Of a stretch of DNA of 64,000 nucleotides, positions 54,776-63,870 are shown one piece after another. The first letter of the stretch is position 1. Every line of letters begins with the position of its first letter. A program made the translations under genes and the position numbers. The stretch comes from Acidimicrobiia bacterium (GTDB taxonomy: Bacteria; Actinomycetota; Acidimicrobiia; Acidimicrobiales; Bin134): contig JAJDYE010000018.1 of NCBI GenBank assembly GCA_022822905.1, positions 1 to 64,000 of the forward strand. The letters run 5' to 3'. A model generated the notes under the pieces. That model was not told where the DNA came from. It worked only from the letters and a program-made list of their open reading frames with translations, and made no database searches.

Positions 54776-55919
54776 GGAGCGTCTGACAGTCCCACCTCAC
54801 CGGGCTGGATTCGCTGGATTGGGTTCGGTAGATGGGGCCGATTCGCGATCCTCGGTTCCAGCGCGACGTTTGCTCTTGGCAGCAGGCGCAGTGATTGCCG
54901 CGGTTGCAACCGTGGTGAGCTGCTCCCCAGGAGAGGCCCCCGCTGCTGACCTGCCGGCTGAAGCGGAAGAGGTGTCGGCGGGAAACTCCGGGTGCGCCCC
55001 CGGCAAGGTGCTCGACTTCGCGTTCTTCACCGGTTTTGCGCCGGTCAGCTACGGCTTCGAAGACGCGGGTGATCCCGAGGGGCCGGTGGTTCATGGCGGC
55101 TATGAGGCTGACCTCGTCGACGCTCTCGAAGCCATGAACGGCTCGGGGCTGCGATTCCGCCGTATTCCCGTGTCGGAGTGGACCGATATCTGGCTGCTGC
55201 CCGCGGCGGGCGTTGTGGACATCGCGGGAGGAGGCATATCCATTGTCGAGTCGCGCACCAGAAACGACCAGGGCGACACGGTCGTGGCGTTTACCTCGGG
55301 GCACATCCAATACCGCCAGTCACTGCTGGTGCGAGAAGGCGACGTTCAGCGCTACGCCAGCTTCGACCACCTGTCGGGTGGCGACCGAGTGGGGGCCTCC
55401 CGCAACACGACCAACGAGCAGAGGCTGCTTGATCTGACCGGGATCACCGGACCCAACGGCGTGCTCGCCGTCGGCGCGAGGGTTCACACTGCCGACGGTG
55501 TTGTCATTGCCGACGGGACGAGCGGCTACGCCATCACCGCGGCAGGCGCCAGCGGCAACATCAAGACCAGGACCCGGATCGAGCCGCCTCTGCCCACACA
55601 GCCGGAGGTGTACTACGAATACCGCGAGCCCACTGCCCTCGACGCGCTCGCCGCGGGCGAGATAGACGCCGTGGTGAGCGAAGCCATCGGCAACACCGAG
55701 GCAGCCGCTGCCTACCGCGGCGGTGGAGTGCTGGCGGTTTCGGCGCTCGACGAGGCCGTCGAGTTGGGCGGGTGGACGCTGCGATCAGGCGATACTGCGC
55801 TGCTCGCCTGCCTGAACGCGAAAATCGACTACCTCACCGACAGCCAGCGCATCGGGTTCCCCGAATGGCACGAAGACAACGGGGTGTTCATGGAGCGGGC
55901 CCTCGCCTGGGCCTCATGA
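54765..55919 (+). CDS. Amino-acid-type ABC transporter substrate-binding lipoprotein (orphan)
   Basis: A 384-residue lipoprotein with a long N-terminal region, a hydrophobic signal (RRLLLAAGAVIAAVATVVSC) and a lipobox ending VVSC, followed by an SBP family 3-like body. Features: FAFFTGFAPVSYGFED, GGYEADLVDALEAM, GAGGGISIVESRTRN-like Gly motif around VVDIAGGGISIVESR, DALAAGEIDAVVSEAIG, and C-terminal helices. No permease or ATPase adjoins, so it may serve a transporter elsewhere or act in sensing. GTG 54765 overlaps the HEPN remnant; the real start may be further downstream, e.g. TTG near 54819. It converges with the potassium channel gene 4 bp on. Confidence 0.65.
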   Translation: MPTRERLTVPPHRAGFAGLGSVDGADSRSSVPARRLLLAAGAVIAAVATVVSCSPGEAPAADLPAEAEEVSAGNSGCAPGKVLDFAFFTGFAPVSYGFEDAGDPEGPVVHGGYEADLVDALEAMNGSGLRFRRIPVSEWTDIWLLPAAGVVDIAGGGISIVESRTRNDQGDTVVAFTSGHIQYRQSLLVREGDVQRYASFDHLSGGDRVGASRNTTNEQRLLDLTGITGPNGVLAVGARVHTADGVVIADGTSGYAITAAGASGNIKTRTRIEPPLPTQPEVYYEYREPTALDALAAGEIDAVVSEAIGNTEAAAAYRGGGVLAVSALDEAVELGGWTLRSGDTALLACLNAKIDYLTDSQRIGFPEWHEDNGVFMERALAWAS

Positions 55920-55923
55920 CTCC

Positions 55924-56589
55924 TCAGGCGTCTTTTCTGCTGGTCGCCATCCCGGCCACCAGGCGGGCCACGGCGATGGCGATGTAGAACTGCCCGGCCA
56001 TGGCCTCGAGCGTTACCAGCGTCCTGCCGCTCGACGCTGCTGGAGTGAGGTCGCCGAACCCGAGCGTGGTCAGGGTGACGAAGCTGAAGTAGATGGCCGA
56101 CTCGGGGGCGAGCACCTCGCCTGAAGACAAGAACGCACCGTCGGCGATGCGGTCGATCAGTATGTAGAGGCTGGCGAACGAATAGCCGATCAGAAGGTAG
56201 GCGCACGCCGACGCGGCGATCGAGGTGGTGTCGGGCAAGGGCCGCGACAGCACTTGCCTGGATATGGTGGCAACGGCCACGATGCCTATAGCCATCACTA
56301 TGGCCGGGCCGACACGGGCATCGTCTGGGCCTGCCACGAACAGCTCAATCGCGGTGGCGCACCCCAGCCCGGCCAGCACCGCCCACGCCTTGGCCCGGCT
56401 CACAACGAGCACAGACGACTCGATCAGCGTCCCGGTGATGAGCACGAGTCCGACGATGCCCGAAGCCGCAGTCAGAGCATCGATACCAGTGGCCGACAGC
56501 CCCACCATGGCCACGCACAAACCCAAGATGACGTCGTACCGCTCCTCGCTGAGGACGCCAACGAGCCAGCGAAGCGGATTTCTGAACAT
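55924..56589 (-). CDS. Two-TM-type potassium channel (ion_trans_2)
   Basis: A 221-residue membrane protein with several N-terminal hydrophobic helices and a C-terminal pore module. The selectivity filter is TLTTLGFGDLTP, a T-x-G-F-G-D filter typical of bacterial potassium channels, flanked by a pore helix (AIYFSFVTLTTLG) and a last TM (FYIAIAVARLVAGMA). No cytoplasmic RCK domain follows. The gene runs opposite to the solute-binding gene and to the methyltransferase. Its role in the island is unknown; it may be a chromosomal gene left between insertions. Confidence 0.8.
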   Translation of the reverse strand: MFRNPLRWLVGVLSEERYDVILGLCVAMVGLSATGIDALTAASGIVGLVLITGTLIESSVLVVSRAKAWAVLAGLGCATAIELFVAGPDDARVGPAIVMAIGIVAVATISRQVLSRPLPDTTSIAASACAYLLIGYSFASLYILIDRIADGAFLSSGEVLAPESAIYFSFVTLTTLGFGDLTPAASSGRTLVTLEAMAGQFYIAIAVARLVAGMATSRKDA

Positions 56590-56820
56590 GCCCCCAAACT
56601 AGCGGTGTGTCGCAGTCGTTCTTGTTGAGGGCTGGCCTTAGCCTCGTAGCTGCGGCATGGGTAGGCAATAAACCTGTCACCGGGCCGATGTAGCGTGACC
56701 GCAGGTCGCGGCTCTGTACGAAGCCGCTCAAGCATCCACCACTGAGCGAAGTACGACATGGGATCATTCTTTGAAAGAGTTGACCGCAAGCTGCCATTCG
56801 CAGCCCGCGAAGGAGGAGTT

Positions 56821-57843
56821 GTGTCTGCTTCCAGAGGTGACGGCCAAGTGTGGTCGGTGTACCGCGGAGACGCGCTTGACACATATGCTGCTTGGCCATC
56901 TCCTTCGGCCATCATCTCCGATGGTGCTTATGGGGTTGGGGGATTTCCCGGCGACCCGCGAACGCCTGAAGGTCTGGCTGAATGGTACGCCCCCCATATT
57001 GAGGCCTGGTCGAAGCATGCACTGCCGTCATCCACGCTGTGGTTCTGGAATACCGAGATCGGCTGGGCGACGGTGCATCCGATCTTGGCCGAATTCGGCT
57101 GGGACTATGTTCAGGCAATCGTGTGGGACAAAGGCATCAGCCACATAGCCGGCAATGTGAATGGAGATACGATTCGGCGTTTTCCGGTGGTGTCCGAGGT
57201 TTGTGTGTTCTATCGACGCCGTCTGGAGTTTCCAACGCCCGATGGTGTGATGTCTGCTCGGCAATGGCTGCGATATGAGTGGAAGCGAGCGGGTCTGCCC
57301 TTGTATAGAGCAAATGAGGCCTGCGGGGTTGCCAATGCCGCTACTCGCAAGTATCTCACGCAGGATTGGCTTTGGTACTTCCCTCCGCCGGAGATGATGG
57401 GGCGACTGGTCTGCTATGCCAATGAGCACGGGACCGTCGATGGTATCCCTTACTACTCGCTTGACGGCGTATCGCCGGTCACTGCCGACGAATGGGCTGA
57501 CCTGCGCGACCGGTGGCATCACGCGCACGGCATCACCAATGTGTGGTCTGCTCCACCGCTCAACGGACAGGAGCGATACAAGGGCAACGGTGTGCGTTCT
57601 GCGCCGCGTGTACACGAGCCGGGCCGCAATGCTGCGGTCCACCTCAACCAGAAGCCGCTGGAGTTCATGCGTCGAATCATCAATGCGGCCACTGATCCTG
57701 GGGACGCGGTCTGGGAGCCCTTCGGTGGTCTGTGCAGCGCAATTGTGGCCGCGGTCGAGGCGGGTCGCCATGGCTATGCCGCGGAGACGGTAGAGCACTT
57801 CGCGGATTTGGCCATTCAACGCATCGAATCTGCTGCTTGCTGA
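56821..57843 (+). CDS. DNA methyltransferase of a restriction-modification pair
   Basis: A 340-residue DNA methylase. Motif IV is AIISDGAYGVGGFPGDP, an unusual D-G-A-Y in place of D-P-P-Y. Motif I-like VWEPFGGLCSAIVAA lies near the C-terminus, and HLNQKPLEFMRRII precedes it, as in N4/N6 (beta-class-like, circularly ordered) enzymes. The GTG at 56821 has a perfect AAGGAGG at 56810-56816; the longer frame from ATG 56758 lacks a ribosome site. A putative restriction gene starts 17 bp after it, so the pair is a type II R-M system. The recognition site is not inferable. Confidence 0.8.
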   Translation: MSASRGDGQVWSVYRGDALDTYAAWPSPSAIISDGAYGVGGFPGDPRTPEGLAEWYAPHIEAWSKHALPSSTLWFWNTEIGWATVHPILAEFGWDYVQAIVWDKGISHIAGNVNGDTIRRFPVVSEVCVFYRRRLEFPTPDGVMSARQWLRYEWKRAGLPLYRANEACGVANAATRKYLTQDWLWYFPPPEMMGRLVCYANEHGTVDGIPYYSLDGVSPVTADEWADLRDRWHHAHGITNVWSAPPLNGQERYKGNGVRSAPRVHEPGRNAAVHLNQKPLEFMRRIINAATDPGDAVWEPFGGLCSAIVAAVEAGRHGYAAETVEHFADLAIQRIESAAC

Positions 57844-57859
57844 CTACGCTCCACCATCG

Positions 57860-58660
57860 ATGAGCAACCAACCGATGCAGGAAAAGGTCGGGCCTGTTCC
57901 TGAGCCGCCGATCCTCGACCCGGATGACCCTCGGACGAAGTTGCGCGAGCGTGTTGAGGGCGCTCTGCTGGCACTTCCCGGATATTTCGATTCGACTACC
58001 AACATTGAAGGGTTGGCTGCCACTGACCTGTTTTCCCTGAACACCGTTCTCGGAGCCACCATTGAGGTGCAGGTAGTGCAAACACTCAATCGCATGCGCG
58101 ACGTCTGGGACCCGAACGACGAATGGGCACTGTACCGGTTTGATTGACAGGCGCAGACTTTTCCTGATGTGTTGTTCCGATGCAGGAATAGCTCTGGTGA
58201 GCACGAGACCGCTCTCGGGGTTGAGTCAAAAGGCTTGTACATGCTGGCCAAAGAGCGCGAGCCCAGTTTTCGGTATCGAGTGACTCCAGGTGCCTGTGAA
58301 GATTGGGATCTTCTCGTGGTTGTCCCCTGGCATCTCTCAAACGTGCTTTCCGGCGTGCCCCGGGTTTCCACCCCGGCTTGTTGGTCGGCAAAACACGTTG
58401 CTGAACACCGAAATCACTGGTGGCGCCACATCCGCGAAACCGAACAAGACGCATCCATCGAGTCCCCTGCGGAAGCCGCCCCATATATGGGCCGCGATAA
58501 CACGTCTGACAAGCCAGCGAGAGATGGGGGTGGCAACTTCGGGCGCATTGCCCGTACCGGCATAATGGATGACTGGGTACGAGAAATCCTGGACGAACGT
58601 TTGGCGGGAATCCCAGTTGATTCCTGGATTAACTTCCTGAAGCAGCACGAAGCCAGTTAG
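57860..58660 (+). pseudogene. Type II restriction endonuclease gene with in-frame TGA
   Basis: Two open stretches in one frame (57860-58147 and 58148-58660) are separated only by TGA at 58145-58147, after ALYRFD. The second continues without shift as QAQTFPDVLFRCRNS. A CGA Arg codon there would restore a ~265-residue protein. After the stop, FPDVLF plus TALGVESKG gives the PD...(E)xK catalytic pattern of restriction enzymes. DLLVVVPWHLSNVLSG and HRNHWWRHIRET follow. It lies 17 bp after the methyltransferase. The ribosome site is weak, and the first half alone lacks the nuclease motif, so the enzyme should be inactive unless the stop is read through or is a sequence error. Confidence 0.8.
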
Positions 58661-58749
58661 GCGGCAGGTGAAGTCTGTCTCGGTGTTGACCCTCCCAGAT
58701 TCTCAACTGAGCACTTTGAAGCTCAAGCAGCAGTGAGAATCTGGCCGGG

Positions 58750-59625
58750 CTAGATGCGGGCCTCGCGTACGTCTAGGCGGCGGAGGAGTTCGTCGCCCAC
58801 GAAGTTCAGCGCCATGAGGGTGGCGAACATGACGCCGCCGGTGGTCAGGGCGATGTGGGGGGACTCCTCGAGCCGACCGCGCCCGGCGGCAAGGATGTTG
58901 CCCCAGGTGATGCTGGGCGAGCCGACGCTGACGCCGATGAACGACAGGCTTCCCTCGGCGATGATCACGATTCCCATGGCCAGAAATGCGATCGATGCCA
59001 ACGCCGGCACCACGTTGGGCAGAACTTCCCGGAACAGCAGACGGGGCCAGCGCGCCCCCATCACGCTGGCCACGGTCACGAACTCCCGAGCGGCGAACCT
59101 CAGCGCCTGGGCCCGGGCGATGCGGGCGATGGCCGGGATGGTGAGGATGGTCACCGCGATGGTCACGTTCCAGAAGCTCTGGCCCAGCATGGTCACGATG
59201 AACAGGGCGAACACCAGCGCGGGCAGCGCCAGCGCCACGTTGACCACGCTGCTCACCGCCAGGTCGATCCATTTTCCGAAGTAGCCCGCCACCACTCCCA
59301 GCACACCGCCCACCACGACCCCGATGCCCACCGCGGGCCCGGCGATGGAAAGCGACAGCCGGCTGCCCCACACCGAGCGGGCGAACATGTCCCGGCCGAG
59401 CTGGTCGGTTCCGAACCAATGCGACCACGACGGACCCTCCTCGGGCTGGCCGGCCAATGGCCGGTGGGGGTCATCGAGGAAGCCCAGCCAGGGGGCGAGC
59501 ACGGCGCTGGCCAGCACCAAGAACAGCCACCCCAATGACACATAGAGGGCGACAGAGCGGCGGGGCCGGCCCGAGGCAGCCGCCCGACGGCTGGCGCGCG
59601 TGACCGTGGTAACCGCGGCGGTCAT
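58750..59625 (-). CDS. Peptide/nickel-type ABC transporter permease (DppC/OppC-like)
   Basis: A 291-residue inner-membrane permease. The N-terminal cytoplasmic tail is basic, with a first TM (LYVSLGWLFLVLASAVLAPW) followed by the typical DppC loop HWFGTDQLGRDMFARSVWG, and the EAA-type loop near ARAQALRFAAREFVTVASVM that docks the ATPase. The last TM is near LTTGGVMFATLMAL. It overlaps dppB by 4 bp and is the third gene of the importer transcript. No ATPase genes follow; downstream lies the convergent restriction gene, so ATPases must be supplied from elsewhere. Confidence 0.88.
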   Translation of the reverse strand: MTAAVTTVTRASRRAAASGRPRRSVALYVSLGWLFLVLASAVLAPWLGFLDDPHRPLAGQPEEGPSWSHWFGTDQLGRDMFARSVWGSRLSLSIAGPAVGIGVVVGGVLGVVAGYFGKWIDLAVSSVVNVALALPALVFALFIVTMLGQSFWNVTIAVTILTIPAIARIARAQALRFAAREFVTVASVMGARWPRLLFREVLPNVVPALASIAFLAMGIVIIAEGSLSFIGVSVGSPSITWGNILAAGRGRLEESPHIALTTGGVMFATLMALNFVGDELLRRLDVREARI

Positions 59626-60566
59626 CGCCGCCGCACCCGGGGGTCGAGAGCGGAGTACACCAGATCCACCACGGTGGTCACAGTCACGAACACCGCGGAG
59701 ATGAGCGCCACCAGGGTCTGCACCAACAAGAACTCCCTGGCGGCCACCCAGCTCACCAGCAGAGAGCCCACCCCGTCGAGGTCGAACAGGAACTCCACCA
59801 CGATGGCGCCGTTCACTGCTTGGGCGGCCTGGATGCCGAATATGGTTAGCAGGGTGAAACTCGACGGGCGCAGCACGTGGCGCAGAAGAACCATTCGCAC
59901 CGGAAGGCCCTTGGCCCGAGCCGTGCCCACGAAGTCCTCTTGGAGCGTGCCGATCACGTCGGTTCTCAGCAGCCTCAGATAGATGGGCAACAGCCCGGCG
60001 GCCAGCGCAACCGCGGGAAGGAACATCACTTTGAAATGGGCTGCCAATCCCTCAGAAATCGGCTGATAACCGCTCAGGTCGAACCAGTCCAGCTTCACCG
60101 CGAACACCAGGATCAGCACTAGGCCGACCACGAAAACCGGGGCGGACAGCAACGCGAAGGCACCCCCGGTGATCACTTTGTCTCCCGCGCTGCCCTGCCG
60201 GTAACCCGACCACAGCCCCAGAGGAATGGCCGCGGCCAGCGCCAAGAACTGGGAGTAGGCCAGCAACAGCAGGGTGCGGGGCAGCGCGTTGGTGATGGCC
60301 TCACCGAACGTGCGCCCGGTGAGGTACGACTTGCCGAAATCGCCGGTGAGCACGTCGCCGCCCCACTTGGCCCACTGCACGATCACCGGGTTGTCCAGGT
60401 TGCGGTCTTGTTCGCACTCGGCGATCTGCTCCGGGGTGGCTGCGCCGCCGAACGCAGCCACACACGGATTGCCGGGCAGCAGGTTCAGCATCCAATAGAA
60501 CAGCAGTGTGACCACAAGCACCACCACAGCCAGCTGTGCCATGCGCGTGCCTATGAACCGGAGCAC
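59622..60566 (-). CDS. Peptide/nickel-type ABC transporter permease (DppB/OppB-like)
   Basis: A 314-residue permease with the DppB signature: an N-terminal TM (LAVVVLVVTLLFYWMLNLLP), an external loop with a small Cys-bearing segment, GDFGKSYLTGRTFGEAITNA, and an EAA-type loop around DVIGTLQEDFVGTARAKGL with GLPVRMVLLRHVLRP. The C-terminus shows DPRVRRR. It forms the translocation pore with the DppC-like subunit (overlapping 4 bp) and follows the substrate-binding gene by 53 bp. Confidence 0.88.
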   Translation of the reverse strand: MLRFIGTRMAQLAVVVLVVTLLFYWMLNLLPGNPCVAAFGGAATPEQIAECEQDRNLDNPVIVQWAKWGGDVLTGDFGKSYLTGRTFGEAITNALPRTLLLLAYSQFLALAAAIPLGLWSGYRQGSAGDKVITGGAFALLSAPVFVVGLVLILVFAVKLDWFDLSGYQPISEGLAAHFKVMFLPAVALAAGLLPIYLRLLRTDVIGTLQEDFVGTARAKGLPVRMVLLRHVLRPSSFTLLTIFGIQAAQAVNGAIVVEFLFDLDGVGSLLVSWVAAREFLLVQTLVALISAVFVTVTTVVDLVYSALDPRVRRR

Positions 60567-60619
60567 CGACTCTTGCCTCCCCCTGCTTGTTGTCGTCCCC
60601 TCCTAGCCAGTGCCTGCTG

Positions 60620-62422
60620 CTACTGCTCGATCCAGGCCTCGGTGAGGAAGACCCTGCCCGCGAGCACTTTGACGTGCTCTTGCCCCCCGCGAAGGGTGAG
60701 GTTGTCGATGCCGTGTACATGGTCGTGAGCGGCGATCAGCCAGTTGGAGAAGTAGAACCAGATGTTGTGGACCTCCTCGGCGAACGCCCGGTTTATGTCC
60801 TCGGCGAGCTCTGTGAGGCGGTCGAAGTCGTCGGTGGTCAACGACTCGTCCAGCGCGGCGTCGATCACCGGGTTGTTGATGCGCCCGAAGTTCAGCGCAA
60901 TGCCCTGGCCGAACTCGCTGTGCCACCAGATCCGCTCCGCGGCCACGTGGAAGCTCGGGTGGTTGCGCCACAAGAATGCGGTGAAGTTCCCGATCACCGC
61001 GTTGGTGATCAACTCAGCCTGGTCCACCTGGGTGATTGACGCGTCGAGCCCGCAGTCGCCCCACATGGCGGCCAAGAGCTCGGTGTTGAGAAGGTTGGCC
61101 GGGTCGCGGGTGGTGCCGAGCTCCACATCGGTCACGCCAAGGCGGGCGATGGTGGCGCGACCGGCATCGGGGTCGAAGCCCGGGAACCCGGAGTCTTCGA
61201 GGTAGCCGGGCGTCCCAGGCGAGAACGGGCCGGTGGCCGGTGCCTGCCCATCCCAGCGAATGGCGTTGAACGTCTGGCGATCGGTGCACTGGGCCAGCGC
61301 CCGGCGGAACTCCGCGTTGTCGAATGGCGCCCGCGAGTGATTGAACATCAGGTAGGTGGGCTCTTCGTACGCCTCTCCCTGCCAGAAGGTTTTGAACTGC
61401 TCGTTGTAGTCGTCAACTCGAATGCCCGTGTTGTCCACGCTGGCATCAAGGTCGCCAGATCTCAGGGCCGCGTACCGGGCATCGCTATCGTTGTTGGGCC
61501 GGAACTCCAGTGCGTCGAGGTAGGGAAGCTGGCGTCCCTCGGCATCGGTGCGCCAGTAGTCGGGGTTGCGCACCATCCGGGTCACCTCGTTGGGAATCCA
61601 CTCGTCCAGCATGAACGGTCCGGTGCCGATGGGGTTGCGGGCCGCGCCTTCCGTGCCCAAGTCGTGCATCGACGGCGCCCCGAAATATCCGAGGTGGCTG
61701 GTCAGATACTCTGGCAACGCCGCAAACGGCTTCGCCAGCGCCATCCTTACGGTCAGGTCGTCCACGATGTCGATGCTCTCGATTTCCCAGGAACGCACCG
61801 AGATGCCGGTAAGGGTGCCCTTGAGCTGTTCCTCGAAGTGCCGCTTCAGCGCCGCTGCGTCCGCCGCCGAGCCGTCGTGGAAGGTGATGCCCGGCGGCAG
61901 TGTCATCGTCCACTCGGTGAAGTCGTCGTTCGGGCTGATGCTCTCCAGCAAGTTGGGCACGGCCCTGCCGTCCACTCCTTCAATGGTCAGAGTGTCGTAC
62001 AACGCTCGGAACAAGATGTGGCCCGACACCGCGGCCTGGGCATTCACCGGGTTCAGCCCGTTGGTGGTCTCCGCCTCCAGGCCCATGACCAGAGTGCCGC
62101 CGTACTGGGGCTCCATCTCGGCGGCTGGGGCCTCGGTGGCCGCGGCCTCCGGCGCAGCGGTGGCCGCGGGGGTCTCTCCGCCTTCGTCGCCGCTGTCATC
62201 AGGGGCTGGCTGGCCATCGCCTCCATCGTTGTCGCTGGGAGCAGATGCGCCGTCATCTCCCGAAGGCGCCTCCGGGGCGGCGGTGGCCTCGGCGGCTACA
62301 CCGCTGCCGCCGGCATCATCGTCGTTCCCGCCTCCGCAGGCCGAAGCGGCCAGCGCCAGCGCGCAGACCAAAGCCAGCCAGCGCCACCGCGCCAGCCTCG
62401 AAATCCGCCAAGCCCTTGTCAT
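60620..62422 (-). CDS. Peptide-type ABC transporter substrate-binding lipoprotein (SBP family 5)
   Basis: A 600-residue extracytoplasmic binding protein. The signal peptide RWLALVCALALAASACGG ends in a lipobox (AASAC). It is followed by ~80 residues of low-complexity Ala/Glu/Asp/Pro linker and then SBP_bac_5 features: YGGTLVMGLEAETTNGLNPV, GHILFRALYDTL, and TEWTMTLPPGITFHDGS, typical of dipeptide/oligopeptide binders. The start is ATG 62422 with a GGGGG eight bases upstream; a TTG at 62452 is less likely. It is the first gene of the importer operon. The ligand may be peptides or nickel; sequence cannot decide. Confidence 0.85.
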   Translation of the reverse strand: MTRAWRISRLARWRWLALVCALALAASACGGGNDDDAGGSGVAAEATAAPEAPSGDDGASAPSDNDGGDGQPAPDDSGDEGGETPAATAAPEAAATEAPAAEMEPQYGGTLVMGLEAETTNGLNPVNAQAAVSGHILFRALYDTLTIEGVDGRAVPNLLESISPNDDFTEWTMTLPPGITFHDGSAADAAALKRHFEEQLKGTLTGISVRSWEIESIDIVDDLTVRMALAKPFAALPEYLTSHLGYFGAPSMHDLGTEGAARNPIGTGPFMLDEWIPNEVTRMVRNPDYWRTDAEGRQLPYLDALEFRPNNDSDARYAALRSGDLDASVDNTGIRVDDYNEQFKTFWQGEAYEEPTYLMFNHSRAPFDNAEFRRALAQCTDRQTFNAIRWDGQAPATGPFSPGTPGYLEDSGFPGFDPDAGRATIARLGVTDVELGTTRDPANLLNTELLAAMWGDCGLDASITQVDQAELITNAVIGNFTAFLWRNHPSFHVAAERIWWHSEFGQGIALNFGRINNPVIDAALDESLTTDDFDRLTELAEDINRAFAEEVHNIWFYFSNWLIAAHDHVHGIDNLTLRGGQEHVKVLAGRVFLTEAWIEQ

Positions 62423-62559
62423 GACACGAACCCCCATATCTCTTATGGTCAAAACGTTACCCCAAAGAGAGGATGGGCACGCCGTCTTCCTAGGCGATCT
62501 CTGAGGCGATCAGGTGTGGGTCGATCGGGCTCACCGCTAGGGCCGAGCAGCCCAGCAGA

Positions 62560-63870
62560 TCAGGTTTCCCAGAGGTACGACATCGGGAGGGCGACGATTC
62601 GGTTTGACACGGGCTGTGGGCGCTGTCCTGTGTGCAGTATGACGCCGGCTTCGAACCGGTCGCCTATCAGGTCTCGCAGCCAGGTCAGCCATTTGGCGTC
62701 AGTTGAGCGCACTGTTGCCCCCGCCTTCACTTCCACTGCGATGATTCGTCCGTCTGGCCGCTCGATCAGGAGGTCGATTTCCCTGCCCCGAGCATCACGG
62801 AAGTGGCTGAAGCGGACCGGTTCGTCAAGCGCCGCCGCCTGACGGCGCAATTCGTTGACGGCGTAGGTTTCATGCAGCGGTCCGCGGCTCGGTTCGCCGG
62901 CCTCGCCGAGGCGCTGTGCGTCCACGCCGAGCGTTGCCGCGGCCAGACCGCTGTCGGTCACCAGCACCTTGGGTCGTCGCTTGGCCTGTGTGGCTGCGCT
63001 CGGCGCCCAGCCGCCTAGGCGCACCACTAGATGGGTCATCTCGAGATGCGACAGGTAGTCGGCGGTGGTCTCGACTCGGCCGAATCCGAGATCGCGATGC
63101 AGATCTGCCAGCACCAGTTCTCCCGCCGTGCGCGCCGCCACAGCCCGCAGCAGCCGCGGCAGTTCTGCTGAGCGCCGCGCTCCCGTGGCCTCGATGATGT
63201 CGCGAGTGACTGAGGTGAGGATGTACGACTCGAACCAGCGGACGCGGTCGGCATCGCTCAGGCCGATAGCTTCGGGGTAGCCGCCCCGACAGATCCGCTC
63301 GGCATAGTCCGACCGCCCGAGTGTGGACGGGGGCGCATGGAGGAGGTCGGACACGGTCTCTGCGATGCCTCCGCTTGCCCCCGCGCTCGTGCAGAGGCGC
63401 GCGAGCATGCCGTCGGGCCCGGTATGCAGTTCGACTGCCGAGAAGGGCGACAGGCCGAAGAACACAGCCCGCCCTGCCAGCGACTCCGACAAGACGGGGA
63501 CCGTGAGAAAGTCGGCCGATCCGGTGAGCAAGAAGCTGCCCGGTGCCGGATCGGCATCGACCGCAAGCTTGATCGCCCGCACGAGATCGTCGCCGCCCCG
63601 CTGGATCTCGTCGATGACCACGGGCCGGCGGCGGTCGGCGATAAAGCCGATGGGGTCGTCCACCGCGAGCGACAACTCTGCCGGGTTGTCAAGGCTCAAG
63701 AACGTGCCCCCGTCTGTGATGTGGCGGGCCAGCGTGGTCTTGCCCGACTGGCGCGGTCCTTGCAGCACGACGATGCGGAACGTCTCGAGCGCGCGACGGA
63801 GTACCGGCTCGATCCGCCGCTGCCGGACATGGGGTTGGAACGCTGGCACAGAGCCTCCCGGTGGATGCAA
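62560..63870 (-). CDS. AAA-type ATPase with DUF4143 domain (second copy)
   Basis: A 436-residue member of the same ATPase family as 32815. The N-terminal AAA module has Walker A VLQGPRQSGKTTLAR, PVVIDEIQRGGDDL and LLTGSADFLTV. The C-terminal DUF4143 part ends RDARGREIDLLIERPDGRII and IAVEVKAGATV, an Asp...Glu-x-Lys arrangement like a nuclease core. It is clearly a divergent paralogue of 32815 rather than a copy. Upstream the DNA becomes AT-rich and contains a hairpin (63911-63931). It is probably a solitary, mobile gene. Confidence 0.85.
   Translation of the reverse strand: MHPPGGSVPAFQPHVRQRRIEPVLRRALETFRIVVLQGPRQSGKTTLARHITDGGTFLSLDNPAELSLAVDDPIGFIADRRRPVVIDEIQRGGDDLVRAIKLAVDADPAPGSFLLTGSADFLTVPVLSESLAGRAVFFGLSPFSAVELHTGPDGMLARLCTSAGASGGIAETVSDLLHAPPSTLGRSDYAERICRGGYPEAIGLSDADRVRWFESYILTSVTRDIIEATGARRSAELPRLLRAVAARTAGELVLADLHRDLGFGRVETTADYLSHLEMTHLVVRLGGWAPSAATQAKRRPKVLVTDSGLAAATLGVDAQRLGEAGEPSRGPLHETYAVNELRRQAAALDEPVRFSHFRDARGREIDLLIERPDGRIIAVEVKAGATVRSTDAKWLTWLRDLIGDRFEAGVILHTGQRPQPVSNRIVALPMSYLWET

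Noticed and set aside
58145-58147. UGA recoding (selenocysteine or alternative code) in the restriction gene
   Set aside because: Many genes here end at TGA, and no SECIS-like hairpin was seen after the codon; an Arg (CGA) fits the context.
45940-58700. attR copy of the tRNA-Arg 3' end
   Set aside because: I looked for the TTCGAATCCTGCCGTGGG sequence downstream and did not see it; the island's right end may be outside the window or eroded.
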